Positions 10,645 to 20,360 of a stretch of DNA of 22,829 nt are shown here, piece after piece. The notes beneath the pieces are model-generated. The model had not been told where the DNA came from. It ran no database searches and was given only the letters and a program-made list of their open reading frames with translations. A program made the translations under genes and the position numbers. How positions within the stretch are numbered: the first letter of the stretch is position 1; every line of letters begins with the position of its first letter. Location of the stretch: assembly GCA_014904985.1 (NCBI GenBank), contig MU129298.1, positions 5,075 through 27,903 of the forward strand, given 5' to 3'. The DNA is from Hydnum rufescens UP504 (Eukaryota; Basidiomycota; Agaricomycetes; Cantharellales; Hydnaceae).

Positions 10645-12815
10645 TGGCGTTCTGCTGGCGGTTGTGCACAGCTCCGATTCCATTTTTCTTCTTGTTATTT
10701 CGCCGGTGGGAACGTTTGGCCGAGATCCTGGAGACTGGAGCTTATCTACCTTGGGATACGGAATTCGTATCGAGGCTAGACACCTCACGTGCGTCTGGAT
10801 TCCTCCGAAAGTGCATCTTTGGTGGAAGATTATCTCTAGCTGAAGGCGGTCCCTGTGCCAGATGACCAGGCTTAGGCGCCAATCAAAAGCGGCCGACGTC
10901 GCGGAAAGGCTTCAAGTGGCATGTGCCTTTGTGGTTTCTTGAAAGAAAGTGCCTAGACCACTATCTTGCTATGCCGCTGTCCACAGGCCAATCTTATGGG
11001 TTCAATCTGAGGACTGCAAGTCTTGAACTTCTAAGATGATTCTTTAAGTATCCGGACTGCTGATCGCACTTTCTTGCCCGTCAAGGTGGGGGTTCTGCAT
11101 TTTCTAGGTGACCTCAACAAACGGTAGGACCAAACGTTGATTAAAATTATTATTCAGGACACTATTCATCTCTTGGAAGCCACGAGAAGATTGATCTCTT
11201 GGAGTGCATCCATGTCAACCTGCACGTCTCCACCGAAGACAATCACCCCCTTTCTGGCTTCGTCAAAGAGGGACTTTTCACTTACATTGGCCTGCAGCGT
11301 AATACCTCAGTACTCTTGACCTTTGAAAAATGATATTGAGTTCTGCTTCTACTCTGATGGAAGACAATCCCTGAGTGTATCATTCCCTGTGGCATGGTGT
11401 ACCGAATCTCGATTCCTCCGGCCCACGCTCTCTATCTCGCTTCGTTCCCGTTATCGGCTCAGAGGTGTTGAAAGTCTTGGGCCCCTAGAGTCGTGCACAC
11501 ACAATGTTGGAGGAATATTAATAATATGTGTTAACCGTCACTAGCCATGACTTTATTAAATTTGGCGCCGATCACTGGTTTGATCAAAGGACCCAAAAGG
11601 TGCTCGACGATCTATTCAATGGTGCGATAATTTAATCACACTGTTTTCTTCACATTGTTTGCCGTCACTTAACTCAAGTTCGCCTCAGTAGCCGGGCCCG
11701 ATTCGTCGTGCTTGCCTGCCACGACAACGGACATATCACTTCTGAGTCGGCCTGCGTCTCTTCCTTCTTTATTATAATCGCTGCCTTGTGCCAACGGAAG
11801 CTTGAACCATCCCATGCATGCATTGTTCGCTTCTTTGGAGAGGTCTGTCAGTCTGTAAAATTTGACTGTTTCTCTCGCATTTTCCAGTCCCATACCAAAT
11901 GGGACGCACGAAGCGCAGTACAGAGGGGTGACACCGAGGAACCACAACCCAACGCCCCTGGGTGTACTCATCGAGCCTCAGGGTACGCTATTCAATAAGT
12001 TCTATATTACGTTCTAGGGCCTTTGAGAGCAAGCCTCATATTTGGATAAGTTGAGAAGCGTCGGGCGAATCTAATTCAATCGGTTGTGGAGAACTTGTTG
12101 GTAAACATATTTCGTGCAGTCCCCCCTTCACTGCAACTCCCTCGCCGAGGGGCACTAGAGCTGAGTCATGGCCTAGCAGACAACTTCTACTGTCCTTCGA
12201 ATGTTTTAGCTGTGCCAGTGGTGGCCTTTGGACTTGCCATCGCGACGGCCTTGGACCTCACCAGCCTTGTCACATGCCGAACACTCCAATCACCGTTAAT
12301 GGAGGCCGAGAATCGAGGGAAAAACCGCGACACTGCTCGAAGACAGGTCCATCTCCAACAGCCACTATGTGACCGCCTCCGTCGGGATCATTCAGTTGTT
12401 TCTTGCGCCGCTCATGTAATAAACGCAAACGAGTGTCCATTCCCCATTCCTACTGCCACAGCCGCACTCGGCCATGTGGCAACAGGCGAGTCCCATTCTC
12501 CAGGTGGCCCAGTTCGAGCCAGATGGGCGTTGTAAGCGTTCTACTGTGCCACACCTGCCGTAACCTGATGAGATTCAACAGGATGTATGATGATGCCCTC
12601 GACGACTGTGTCATCACCACGATCGGGGATGCTGCTGCCACTGGTGAAGTCTGGAAGGCGCTCGTCAACTCTAAGTTTGCTGAAAAAACAGGCGGTCGTA
12701 CATTACCCAGCGCTAGAGACAGCGTGTTGTGAGCGCTGGTCCAGGACAACGTAGACTCAGGTCCCACACTGCAAAACAGTTCCTGCCAAGACCGCGTTTA
12801 CTGTGACTGTTGAGA
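10645..12815. other. Unassigned region with two exon-like segments
   Basis: No gene can be named here. On the minus strand at about 11297-11175, a segment follows an acceptor-like CTGCAG and contains FDEARKGVIVFGGDVQVDMD; just upstream, at about 11440-11370, is IEIRYTMPQGMIHSGIVFHQ. These read like protein but match no family I know. On the plus strand at 12570-12732, a frame contains DDALDDCVITTIGDAAATGE and continues to KFAEKTGG; the opposite strand is open over the same bases. A 149-codon plus frame (12086-12535) includes a hydrophobic patch and is also unrecognised. The left 200 bases probably hold the F-box gene promoter. Confidence 0.35.
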
Positions 12816-12821
12816 ATGGTA

Positions 12822-13865
12822 TTAGTGGTGCAGCGATTCCGAATGCAACCGTGGTCGCGCGGCGTTTGTGGCAACGGACACACCGGCGTTTTCGAAGAGG
12901 TCAAAGAACTCATCCATGGTAACACTCTTGTATTCCGCGGGCTCCCCAGTGACGCGTGTGAAGGTCTTGACGATCGTTGGCGAATTCACAATGTCGGACG
13001 CGATTTCGAGATCCTTCCGCGTCATTGTATTTGGGTTGTCGAAGGCCTTCCGGGTCCAGAAAGCAATGTCCTTGAGGGCGATGAATGGTGCGTGCCCATT
13101 TCCCATCGGAGCAACAAGAGTCCCGTTTGTACGCTCGTTGAGCGGGCAAAAAAGCTGTGAAGAACCCCGTTAAATCCAGAATCCATGACACACGGATTCT
13201 GGATATTGGTCCGTATCACATTCATCATATCCATATATGGACCAGTAGTGAGGACCGTGTACAGAGTGGATTTTGGGTCTTTGATGTCATTGGATTGTTT
13301 CATTAGGTAATCTCCAACGCGACCTTTGGCGTCGTGATGGTCGCAGGCATATTCCTCTTTCCAATTGCCTTTCTGCTAACAATGAAGCTCAGTTTTGTCA
13401 TGCAACTGTCCATTCGTTCTCCGCATGCCCTACTGCCATAGTCCAGGTTGCTCCAGATGAAGTGTTGCACCCCAGCATACTTGGCAAGTTCGAACAATTG
13501 AATGCCACCGTACGTCTCACCCTCGTCACCGACAGTGAAGAAATCGGTGTTCACGAACATCCCGTAAACACCCTTCAAGCATTTGCTGATCGTATGGAAG
13601 TCCATGAAATCGTAGCAAAGTTAAGGAGCTATCAGTTGGTCTTCATATTATGCAGGAAGGAGGCTTAGAGTAACCCTTGATGAGTTCGACCCCCTGTTGT
13701 TCTACTTCTTTCGCCCGTGGATTCTCGGGATTGCGGGTGAGAGCATGAATGGTGTATGGCGACGGAGTGCCGTCTTCGGCCTTTTCAAGCAGAGCTTTGA
13801 TGACAGGGAGCCCTGGGCACCTGTAGCTCCGATGAAGAAGATTTTTTATCGATGACTGTAGACAT
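12822..13865 (-). pseudogene. NmrA-like NAD(P)-binding oxidoreductase gene, broken and C-terminally truncated
   Basis: NmrA-like proteins are atypical short-chain dehydrogenases with a Rossmann fold; fungal NmrA is a redox-sensing regulator, but most paralogues have unknown roles. The ATG at 13865 leads, after a one-base shift near 13845, into the dinucleotide-binding motif FFIGATGAQG; a second shift near 13810 gives VIKALLEKAEDG and HALTRNPENPRAKEVEQQGV. After an intron near 13680-13625 come LKGVYGMFVNTDFFTVGDEG and ELAKYAGVQHFIWSNLDYG, then an intron near 13430-13370, then DAKGRVGDYLMKQSND, TLYTVLTTGPYMDMM, another intron, and PLNERTNGTLVAPMGNGHAP with FIALKDIAFWTRKAF. The frame stops at 12822-12824, soon after DEFFDLFENAGVSVATN. 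Family members normally continue for several tens of residues, so the C-terminus is missing or rearranged. The order of blocks is exactly that of the family, so the assignment is firm; whether it is functional is doubtful. Confidence 0.85.
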
Positions 13866-14619
13866 GAGGAAGGATGGTGGGGAGTGAGGTCCCAGACAAC
13901 TAATTATACTAGATTGATGATCAAGCAACCGTGACCTATCATACGGGACAGACATTGACCAGGTTAATAAAAGGTAGGCGTGGACTAAACCGAAATTGAA
14001 TAGATGGCTAGAAGAATGGCAATAGCGCTTGAGACTGGATTTGTTTCGTCTGACAAACGAATTCCCATTCCATTCCATAGCACATGGCAACGATGCTTCT
14101 CTCTCGACACGCCTTATGATGGTCATCGACTTCGGATTCACAGGGATGATACATCCCGAGGACAGTCAGGTTATTACTCTTGGAAAGACCATCATTTGCC
14201 ATAGGGGCTAGTTGGTGGTGACCTACCCTCGTGTAGTACGAAGACCAAACTGAGACCTGATTCAAAAGGTCTTAGTTATCATCTCATCTCACAAATCCGC
14301 TGTGACCGAAAATGAGACAGTTGTAATCCCCATGTCTCCTCCTTCCATACTCTGGTTGCGTTCTTGCTCAGAGTCAATCGTTTGGCCCCAGATCCAATTA
14401 CTTCGGGAATGCGAATGCGCCGGAGTTGAGGCGGAAGGTGATACTGTATGTTTCGAATGCAATAACATGGGTCATCCACTAGTGGTTGCATATTTTCTAT
14501 TACCGCCATTCGCACACAAAAGGGATCTCGATCTCGTGAATAGTCATTGTACATGTTTCCACTCACACGAGGGAAAAAGGGGACGACGGACTGTACATAC
14601 GGGAGATTAGAATGCTATA
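13866..14619. other. Intergenic, probable NmrA-like promoter region
   Basis: This stretch lies between the start of the NmrA-like remnant and the 3' end of the peptidase homologue, both on the minus strand. Open frames on both strands (for example 14566-14279, -) overlap each other and show no family motif. I see no clear TATA box, RNA gene or repeat. Confidence 0.4.
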
Positions 14620-16820
14620 TTACACATTAAGGTGCACATTGGGGAACTTGTCAGCCCTAATGCGCTTGAGGAGCCACCAGAATGGGGTGGCATAGGTCAC
14701 ATCGGAGGTCTTGGTCTTTCCTGAACCAGCCGTGAGCATACCACCAATACGGCCACATATGTCAGCAATTATCGAGCCCGAATCACCGGGTGCCGAAAAG
14801 ACTTCCGACTTGGTGCCATAGTTGACTATGGCCCACTCCAAGGAGGTCCGGTTGACCGACATGTCGGTGAAGTACTCGCGAGTGATAGAGAAGATTCCAT
14901 TAGCACAGCCGAGGGTGGTGTCAGTGGTATGGCCACTCTTGACAACTAACAAGCACGGTTCGCCATCTAAATCCCACATGTCAGGGGTGTGCATCAATTC
15001 ATTGGTGAGGACACCAATAAGCGGAAGTAGACGATCACGGGGATACTTGAACTTCCAATTGGCGTCTCCGCGGGGGAAACATTTGTCTGTGAACTTGTCG
15101 GGCGCCAGCTTTGTTCCTAGATATAAACAAAAAAAATTAGGTTGGTTAGTAGGTGGTCTCAGTCGGATGGTTAGTCAAAACACACCGAGGTCCAACTTAT
15201 TTCCTTGGAAGCCCTCACCGAGCTTTGCTCGGTCAACCTGAAAAATTCCCCAGTCCTCCGTGAAACGATCTTCACCGACACCCAGACTGATGGCTGGGGA
15301 GTAGAGGACGCAGCCAAGGACATGGTTGTTTAGTGTTTTCCAGTCCTTCTTGATCTGATCGAGTGATGCTCCAAGTGCCTGCACTGCATTCTCGGCCTCA
15401 TCCAGAAACCCCTGAGTCTTAATCCGAGCCGCCCTTGCCTTCTCAACATCAAAAATATCGGTCCCCTTCTCCCTCTCTACAAATACTTCAATCTGTTCCC
15501 TCCAGCATGGAACCTTGGTGCTGTATCCTCCGATCTCGATTTTGATTGAATTGATGAGATCAGTGAAGGCTCCGTTGCCAAGCAGGAGGACATCTTTGGA
15601 AGGCCCACTGGCATGGTAAACGTAGTCGAGGTTGGCTTCCTGCGGTCCGATGAGGACATGACGGCACAAAAGGCCCAACAGCTTGTTGCTGTCGCCCCCT
15701 TCTGCGAGGTAGAGGGCCATTGTCCCCTCAGCGTTAGGTGTGGCCTTGGTAGAGATGCTGAGGCTGAGGGCAGAAGTCAGGGGACTAATGACGTTGACAA
15801 GTGGGTCCACATCATTGACGGATCAGAGAAGCCAAGGACCAGCCTCACGCGTGTAGTAGGATTCGCGGTAGTCGATGTCGACGTCGGTGATCTCATAGTC
15901 TCTGAGAAGGACTAGGATGTCCTGAGCCACGTCGTGGGCAGCCGTGGCCGAGGTAGACTCGGGGAAGACACCAATCCAGATGGTGACAGGACCGGTGACC
16001 GGTTTCTTAGCCTCGGCCGTTTCTTCATCCTCAGGTACTTCACTAACCCCAACCTCCTTGAAACGAACAACATCTATCGTTGTAAAGCGGATCTAGAGAT
16101 CCTAGTTAGGAAACTTTATGATATCATGGGATATTAACGCTGACTATGTGAGCATCCATAACGTTGACTACCTTCCAGGCCAAGTCGTCGCTCCAGACCT
16201 TCGTAATCGGATGGACGAAAACTTCACACAGCTCCTTCAAACGGCCATGGGCCCAAGGTCCCCTGGGTGGGGACCACTGCTCCTTTCCTGTTCGATAAAG
16301 CAACTTGGGCTTAGAAGGCAAGCCTGAATAGTACCACTGAGCCTCCGCATTGGAGACAGCGTGCTGATCGGGAGTGTAGGAAGTAGCACTGGACACGGCG
16401 TCACGGTCAAAGCCCAGAGAGGAGACACTGTGCGGATCAGGAGCATGTGAAGTAGCGCTGGACACGGCGTCACGGTCGGAGCCCAGAAGGGAGATAGTTG
16501 ACGAGGTGATGGTCGGGGAGATAGTCGATGCGGTGATGGTCAGGGAGACCTTGTAGGCAGAACTCTGAGCCTCATGGGCCTCCCTGTAAGCAGAACTCCG
16601 AGCCTCGTGGTAGTTCTTCGCAAATTGGATGCATTCCTCAATAAATTGGGCAGAGACCACTGAACGGAGAGGGGGAAAATGAGGTGGTTAGTATGGGATA
16701 ACCATAAAGAAACTAAGGGGCAGACTCGTTGATATAATATAGCCCGTAGTATGGCAAGCCACAATTCTGAGGCAGGATTGCACTTTTGAAAATATTTTTC
16801 GTTTTCAGATATCGTAGCAT
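14620..16820 (-). CDS. Trypsin-like serine peptidase homologue (Agaricomycete family), one in-frame TGA
   Basis: This resembles an Agaricomycete family of uncharacterised proteins with a trypsin-like fold. A His motif (LLGLLCRHVLIGP, near 15670) and a Ser motif (SAPGDSGSIIADICGRIGGM, near 14770) fit the peptidase catalytic His and the GDSGS nucleophile; the Asp is not assigned. Between them lies a predicted coiled-coil-like segment (EKARAARIKTQGFLDEAENA) and then FTEDWGIFQVDRAKLGEGF. Introns: 16171-16093 (79 nt) and 15185-15117 (69 nt). An acceptor (ccgttcag) precedes the exon beginning at 16661; its donor is uncertain. The start is tentatively the ATG at 16820, whose frame contains PYYGLYYINESAP. 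No signal peptide is seen, so it is probably intracellular. An in-frame TGA (15825-15823) breaks the frame between GPWLL and SVNDVDPLV; a CGA codon there would restore the reading. The 3' exon ends with TAA at 14620. It could still be a pseudogene, and activity is unproven. Confidence 0.75.
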
Positions 16821-16929
16821 ATCCGCAGTCTCTTTACCAGATGGAGTAACTTGGTGAATCGGGGAGTTCCGAAGGCGCGGACCTTCGGCTGTCTCGGTCT
16901 CACTGGAGGCACGAGGATAAGACCGGAGG

Positions 16930-16936
16930 CTATATA
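16930..16936 (-). promoter_or_regulatory. Possible TATA box
   Basis: The minus strand reads TATATAG here, about 110 bases upstream of the tentative ATG (16820) of the peptidase homologue. Position and sequence fit a fungal TATA element, but the start codon itself is uncertain, and AT-rich heptamers of this kind also occur by chance. Confidence 0.3.
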
Positions 16937-16939
16937 GTG

Positions 16940-17600
16940 TGTGGAGGGATCTGGTCGGTCTCTTTATTCCCGATCACGATGGCAGTAGGCATTTGACTCA
17001 CCTGTCTACATATTGTTTCTTGGGCTTCGGTCGACACCATATCCATGTTCAGATCGAATATCTGCCTGGATTACCAACCGCGATCTCCCATCGTTAAGAC
17101 GAATTTAACATATTCATGTAACATTATTAGCTGAGACCGGGATGCACGACCTGCGATCTCCTGGGGCCTCATGAGGACATGCTTCCGCTCCAAAGGAAAC
17201 AGAGCACCCTCCTGAGTGTATCTCAAGACCGCAGCATCCAAAAGGAAGTTATCTTCAGCCATGTGTCCAGTCTGATGTTCCCAGGGGACAGCGCTCTTTT
17301 CTCTCGCGACTCTAGTGCGGGAATCAGATCTGGGTCATCTGCAACATCTCTGTATGACCGATGTTTCCGACATCAAGGTGCCTTCCGATTCAACTTTCGG
17401 CATCGCTCATAGTGCTCAACGCCAATCCTGCTTACTGGAAATGTGGGTGCGACTTGTAGCCACAACATCCGGTGCTGGCACAGAAGGATTTGGCAAGGTG
17501 AACAAATTCGATTTCGAGACTCGGAGGGTTCAGTCGGCTACGGAACAGATAGACAAAGTGTTGTCTTCTATCACGCCCACGTCTCCCTATGAAAATAACT
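16940..17600. other. Unassigned region, possible minus-strand coding remnant
   Basis: On the minus strand, around 17370-17250, a frame reads RSYRDVADDPDLIPALESRE and LSPGNIRLDTWLK; an overlapping frame (17262-17071) reads TQEGALFPLERKHVLMRPQE. These look protein-like, but I recognise no family and cannot join them with confidence. Plus-strand frames over the same bases (17179-17412, 17315-17653) are equally open. The region ends exactly where repeat copy B begins. Confidence 0.35.
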
Positions 17601-18908
17601 GGGGGGTGGGGGGGTACTCTTGCCTTGGGATCAAAAAGGCCCGAGATCAATGAGAAATCTTGATTCCAGATATTGGGTTTGCACTTGTCGATTCCGCGAT
17701 TAACATGCAGCAAAAATGAGCACCTAGAAATAACAAACGTAAAAATACATCTCATTCAAGGACTCTGTCATAGATGTAAGCTCGGACTTTCAGTTTTCAA
17801 CCATCACAACCAGCGGATATGGGCAAAGGGAACTAGGATAGGGAGTAATTTTTATCCCGATGTAAGGTATAGTGATCAGCACCAGCCATTAGAAACTGGT
17901 CCATTGTTCATTTCGCTGTCCCGAGGCCATATGTATTCCCGTGTCATCCACACTGCTTACTCTCCTGGCCCTTCATCAAACGACGATGGGGGGAGAGGCA
18001 CTGGCGGCACCCCACTTCTTTGGCATGCAGAAGGTGCCAACATGAATTGCATGCCAGTACAGGATAACATCTCCCCAAAGCATACTGCAACATACACTGT
18101 AATTCGGAAGGCAAATGGTCATCTGTAAGGCAGGCCTATGATGTACACAAGATGGCTGCCCCTGCCCATGAGTCCGCAGAGCGTGCCAAATGTTGACTAT
18201 CTCGCCGGTTTACAGAAGAGACTCCACCATGGTCAGAAAAACTGGTAGGCGTGAGTGGCCGGGGAAAAAAAATCTCAAGTGTATTCCGTATGTGAGGGAG
18301 GTGAGGGGCACCTCTGGGCCACGAGCTATTCTGATGAGATAGAGAGGGATTGCTGGACGTAGAATGTATCGAAGAATGCAAAGAAGAGGCACATAAATTT
18401 CATAGAGACGCGTGGTGCAAGCGAGGAGGGTGAAGACTGGGAGACGGACATTGTGATGAAGGAGGATGGGGCGACAAAGATAAGCAAGGGTAAGGTGAAG
18501 GTGATAATAGGGGATAGGGTGATGGTGAAGCCGAATATGCTGGGGAATCCTTCGGGTCTGTAGTTGCTTCGGTCGCGAGTGACGTCGCAGTCTGGGGTCT
18601 GGGTCCGTTCATCTGCTGCTAGGGAGAAAGCCGGGTCCGACGGTGAAGGGGATGAGGAGGAAGTATCACCTGTGGCAGGGGCAGAAAACCTCACGTTCTT
18701 AGATTGATAAGTGAAAGAAGTAAGAGCCGAAGGGGGCAACCCATTTTCTGAGCACAAAACTGCACATCTCACCAAGTTATGAGCTTTATACCACATCGAA
18801 GCTCATCCACTCCGTACTTGATGTTGGCAAAAACATGCGGAGGCTATTCATGAAATTCAACAATAATACGGTGGGGGGTGGTGGTGCTTGGTGAGTGCGA
18901 TATAATAT
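17601..18908. repeat. Dispersed repeat, copy B (full length, most diverged)
   Basis: Copy B aligns with copy A over its whole length in the same orientation, starting at the G-rich run before TACTCT and ending at GATATAATATAC. By eye it is the most diverged copy. The minus-strand Ser/Pro-rich frame of the right half is again recognisable (LTSFTYQSKNVRFSAPATGD near 18735-18670), as is the plus-strand frame ending at 18128 (NCMPVQDNISPKH, TYTVIRKANGH), in which copy B has one extra codon and no frame change. A 257-base spacer (18909-19165) with no recognised content separates it from copy C. Confidence 0.85.
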
Positions 18909-19165
18909 ACATGGGATATGAAGAATATTAAGGCCAGGGAGGACTTGTATTACAGTAACGGCATGGATCAAGTGAATAATCAGGAAATGTGATACCTGAA
19001 GGATTTTGAGGGTTCTGAGCGTGAAATCAATGCGACTAGAACAGGGATTGTGTGCATGGTAATCTCTCTGGTCGATGACGAAAAGCACGAGGAGTGGATA
19101 CGGTGTTTTCTTGCATGTTTCACAGTCAAGTCTAATGCGCGAACTGACAAGCAGTCAGTCTTCCT

Positions 19166-19762
19166 AGGGAGATAAGGGGCACCTCTGGGCCGTGAGCCAT
19201 TCTGACGAGATGGAGAAGGATTTCTGGATGAAGAATGCATCGAAGAACGCAAAGAAAAGGCATGCTCGTACAGATGCATGATGCAAACGAGGAGAGGGAA
19301 GACTGGAAGACGGAAATTGTGATGAAGAAGGATGGGGCGACAAAGACGAGTGAGGATAAGGCGAAGGTGATAATAGGGGATAGGGGGACGACGAAGCCGA
19401 ATACGCGAGGGAATCCTTCGAGTCTGCAGTTCCTTCGGTCGCGAGTGACGTCCGAGTCTGCGTCCATTCATCTGCTACTAGGGGAAAGCCGGGTCGGACG
19501 GTGAAGAGGACGAGGAAGAAGCATGGCCTGTGACAGGGGCAGAAAACCTCACATCCTCAGATTCATAGGTGAAAGAGGCAGGAGCCGAAGGGGAAAGCCT
19601 TCTTCTGAGCACAAAACAGGTCTCATCAGTTCCGAGTTTTACACCACGTTGAACCTCATCCACTCCATACTCGATGTTGGCAAAAACATGCAGAGACCAT
19701 TCGTGAAATTCACCAATAACGCGGTGGAGAGTAGTGGTGCTTGGTGTGTGATATAATGTGCG
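19166..19762. repeat. Dispersed repeat, copy C (left-truncated)
   Basis: Copy C corresponds only to the right half of copy A (4293-4892) and is nearly identical to it, with a few substitutions and one-base indels. The left edge lies in GGGAGATAAGGGGCACCTC, preceded by unrelated spacer. The right edge (GATATAATGTGCG) is the same as in copy A and abuts the direct repeat of the retroelement with no intervening base. The minus-strand frame from the neighbouring sequence runs through into HRVIGEFHEWSLHVFANIE. Confidence 0.85.
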
Positions 19763-19867
19763 GCTAGCGATTTGTTCTGTTTTCCGTGCTATCGGAATTA
19801 TGGCTGGTGTGTGTGTGTGGAGATTTGTGAAGCAAAGCTCGGTGTGTAGGGGCACGGATTGACTGTC
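19763..19867. repeat. Direct repeat, distal copy (candidate B2)
   Basis: This 105-base sequence begins GCTAGCGATT and ends GGATTGACTGTC. It is repeated at 20130-20232 with a handful of substitutions and a two-base difference in a GT run. Its left end coincides with the right end of repeat copy C. It does not begin with TG or end with CA, so it is not a typical LTR. Confidence 0.9.
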
Positions 19868-20129
19868 GGGCAGGACGGGCAATCTGGAGGAGGGTGGGTG
19901 GGCTTCTCTTGCGTGCTCTTACGACTTGCCAGTCGACGATTTAATAGATGATATGAGACAAGTAACGAGGGCGGGAGAGGCGGGCGAAAGAAGCGTATGT
20001 CGCTGGGCGTCGCGTCGATCTCGGACTGTAAGGAGTCAGGAGGCAACAGCGGTAGTTGCCGATTGACTCGACGCCACTCATACTCTAGCCACCGTTTTCG
20101 GACATCATGCCTTTGGCCCGAAACTAAGA

Positions 20130-20232
20130 GCTAGCGATTCGTTCTGTTTTCCGTGCTATCGGAATTACGGCTGGCGTGTGTGTGGAGATTTGCGAAGCAA
20201 AGCTCGGTGCGTAGGGGCACGGATTGACTGTC
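20130..20232. repeat. Direct repeat, proximal copy (candidate B1)
   Basis: This is the second copy of the repeat at 19763-19867, in the same orientation, starting 367 bases further right and separated by 262 bases of unique sequence. It lies about 130 bases beyond the probable stop codon of the tyrosine recombinase. The two copies differ at only a few positions. Confidence 0.9.
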
Positions 20233-20238
20233 TCCCAA

Positions 20239-20291
20239 ACAGCCAAGGGCCAACACAGTCAAGAAGTGTCACTTCTACTGTCTCCACACCA
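20239..20291. repeat. Imperfect inverted repeat (hairpin) 3' of the recombinase
   Basis: The centre is perfect: AGAAGTG (20262-20268), one base, then CACTTCT (20270-20276). Outer parts also pair with mismatches (ACAGTC against ACTGT, ACAGCCAAGG against CCAAGGCTGT). It lies between the recombinase stop (20361) and the proximal direct repeat. It could be a transcript-end structure or a recombinase-related site; the sequence alone does not decide. Confidence 0.55.
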
Positions 20292-20360
20292 CCCAAGGCT
20301 GTCTGTGTCATATCTCTGAACTACTTGGCCTGATTTGTTCTACTCTGTATTAAGCACTAC

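Noticed and set aside
12450..12767. A 105-codon minus-strand open frame overlapping a plus-strand frame
   Set aside because: Both strands are open in GC-rich DNA and neither shows a known motif, so neither is called a gene.
19763..20232. The two direct repeats as LTRs of a miniature LTR element (TRIM)
   Set aside because: The repeats lack TG...CA ends, no target-site duplication is seen, and a YR lies next to them, so split direct repeats of the YR element explain them better. It is not fully excluded.
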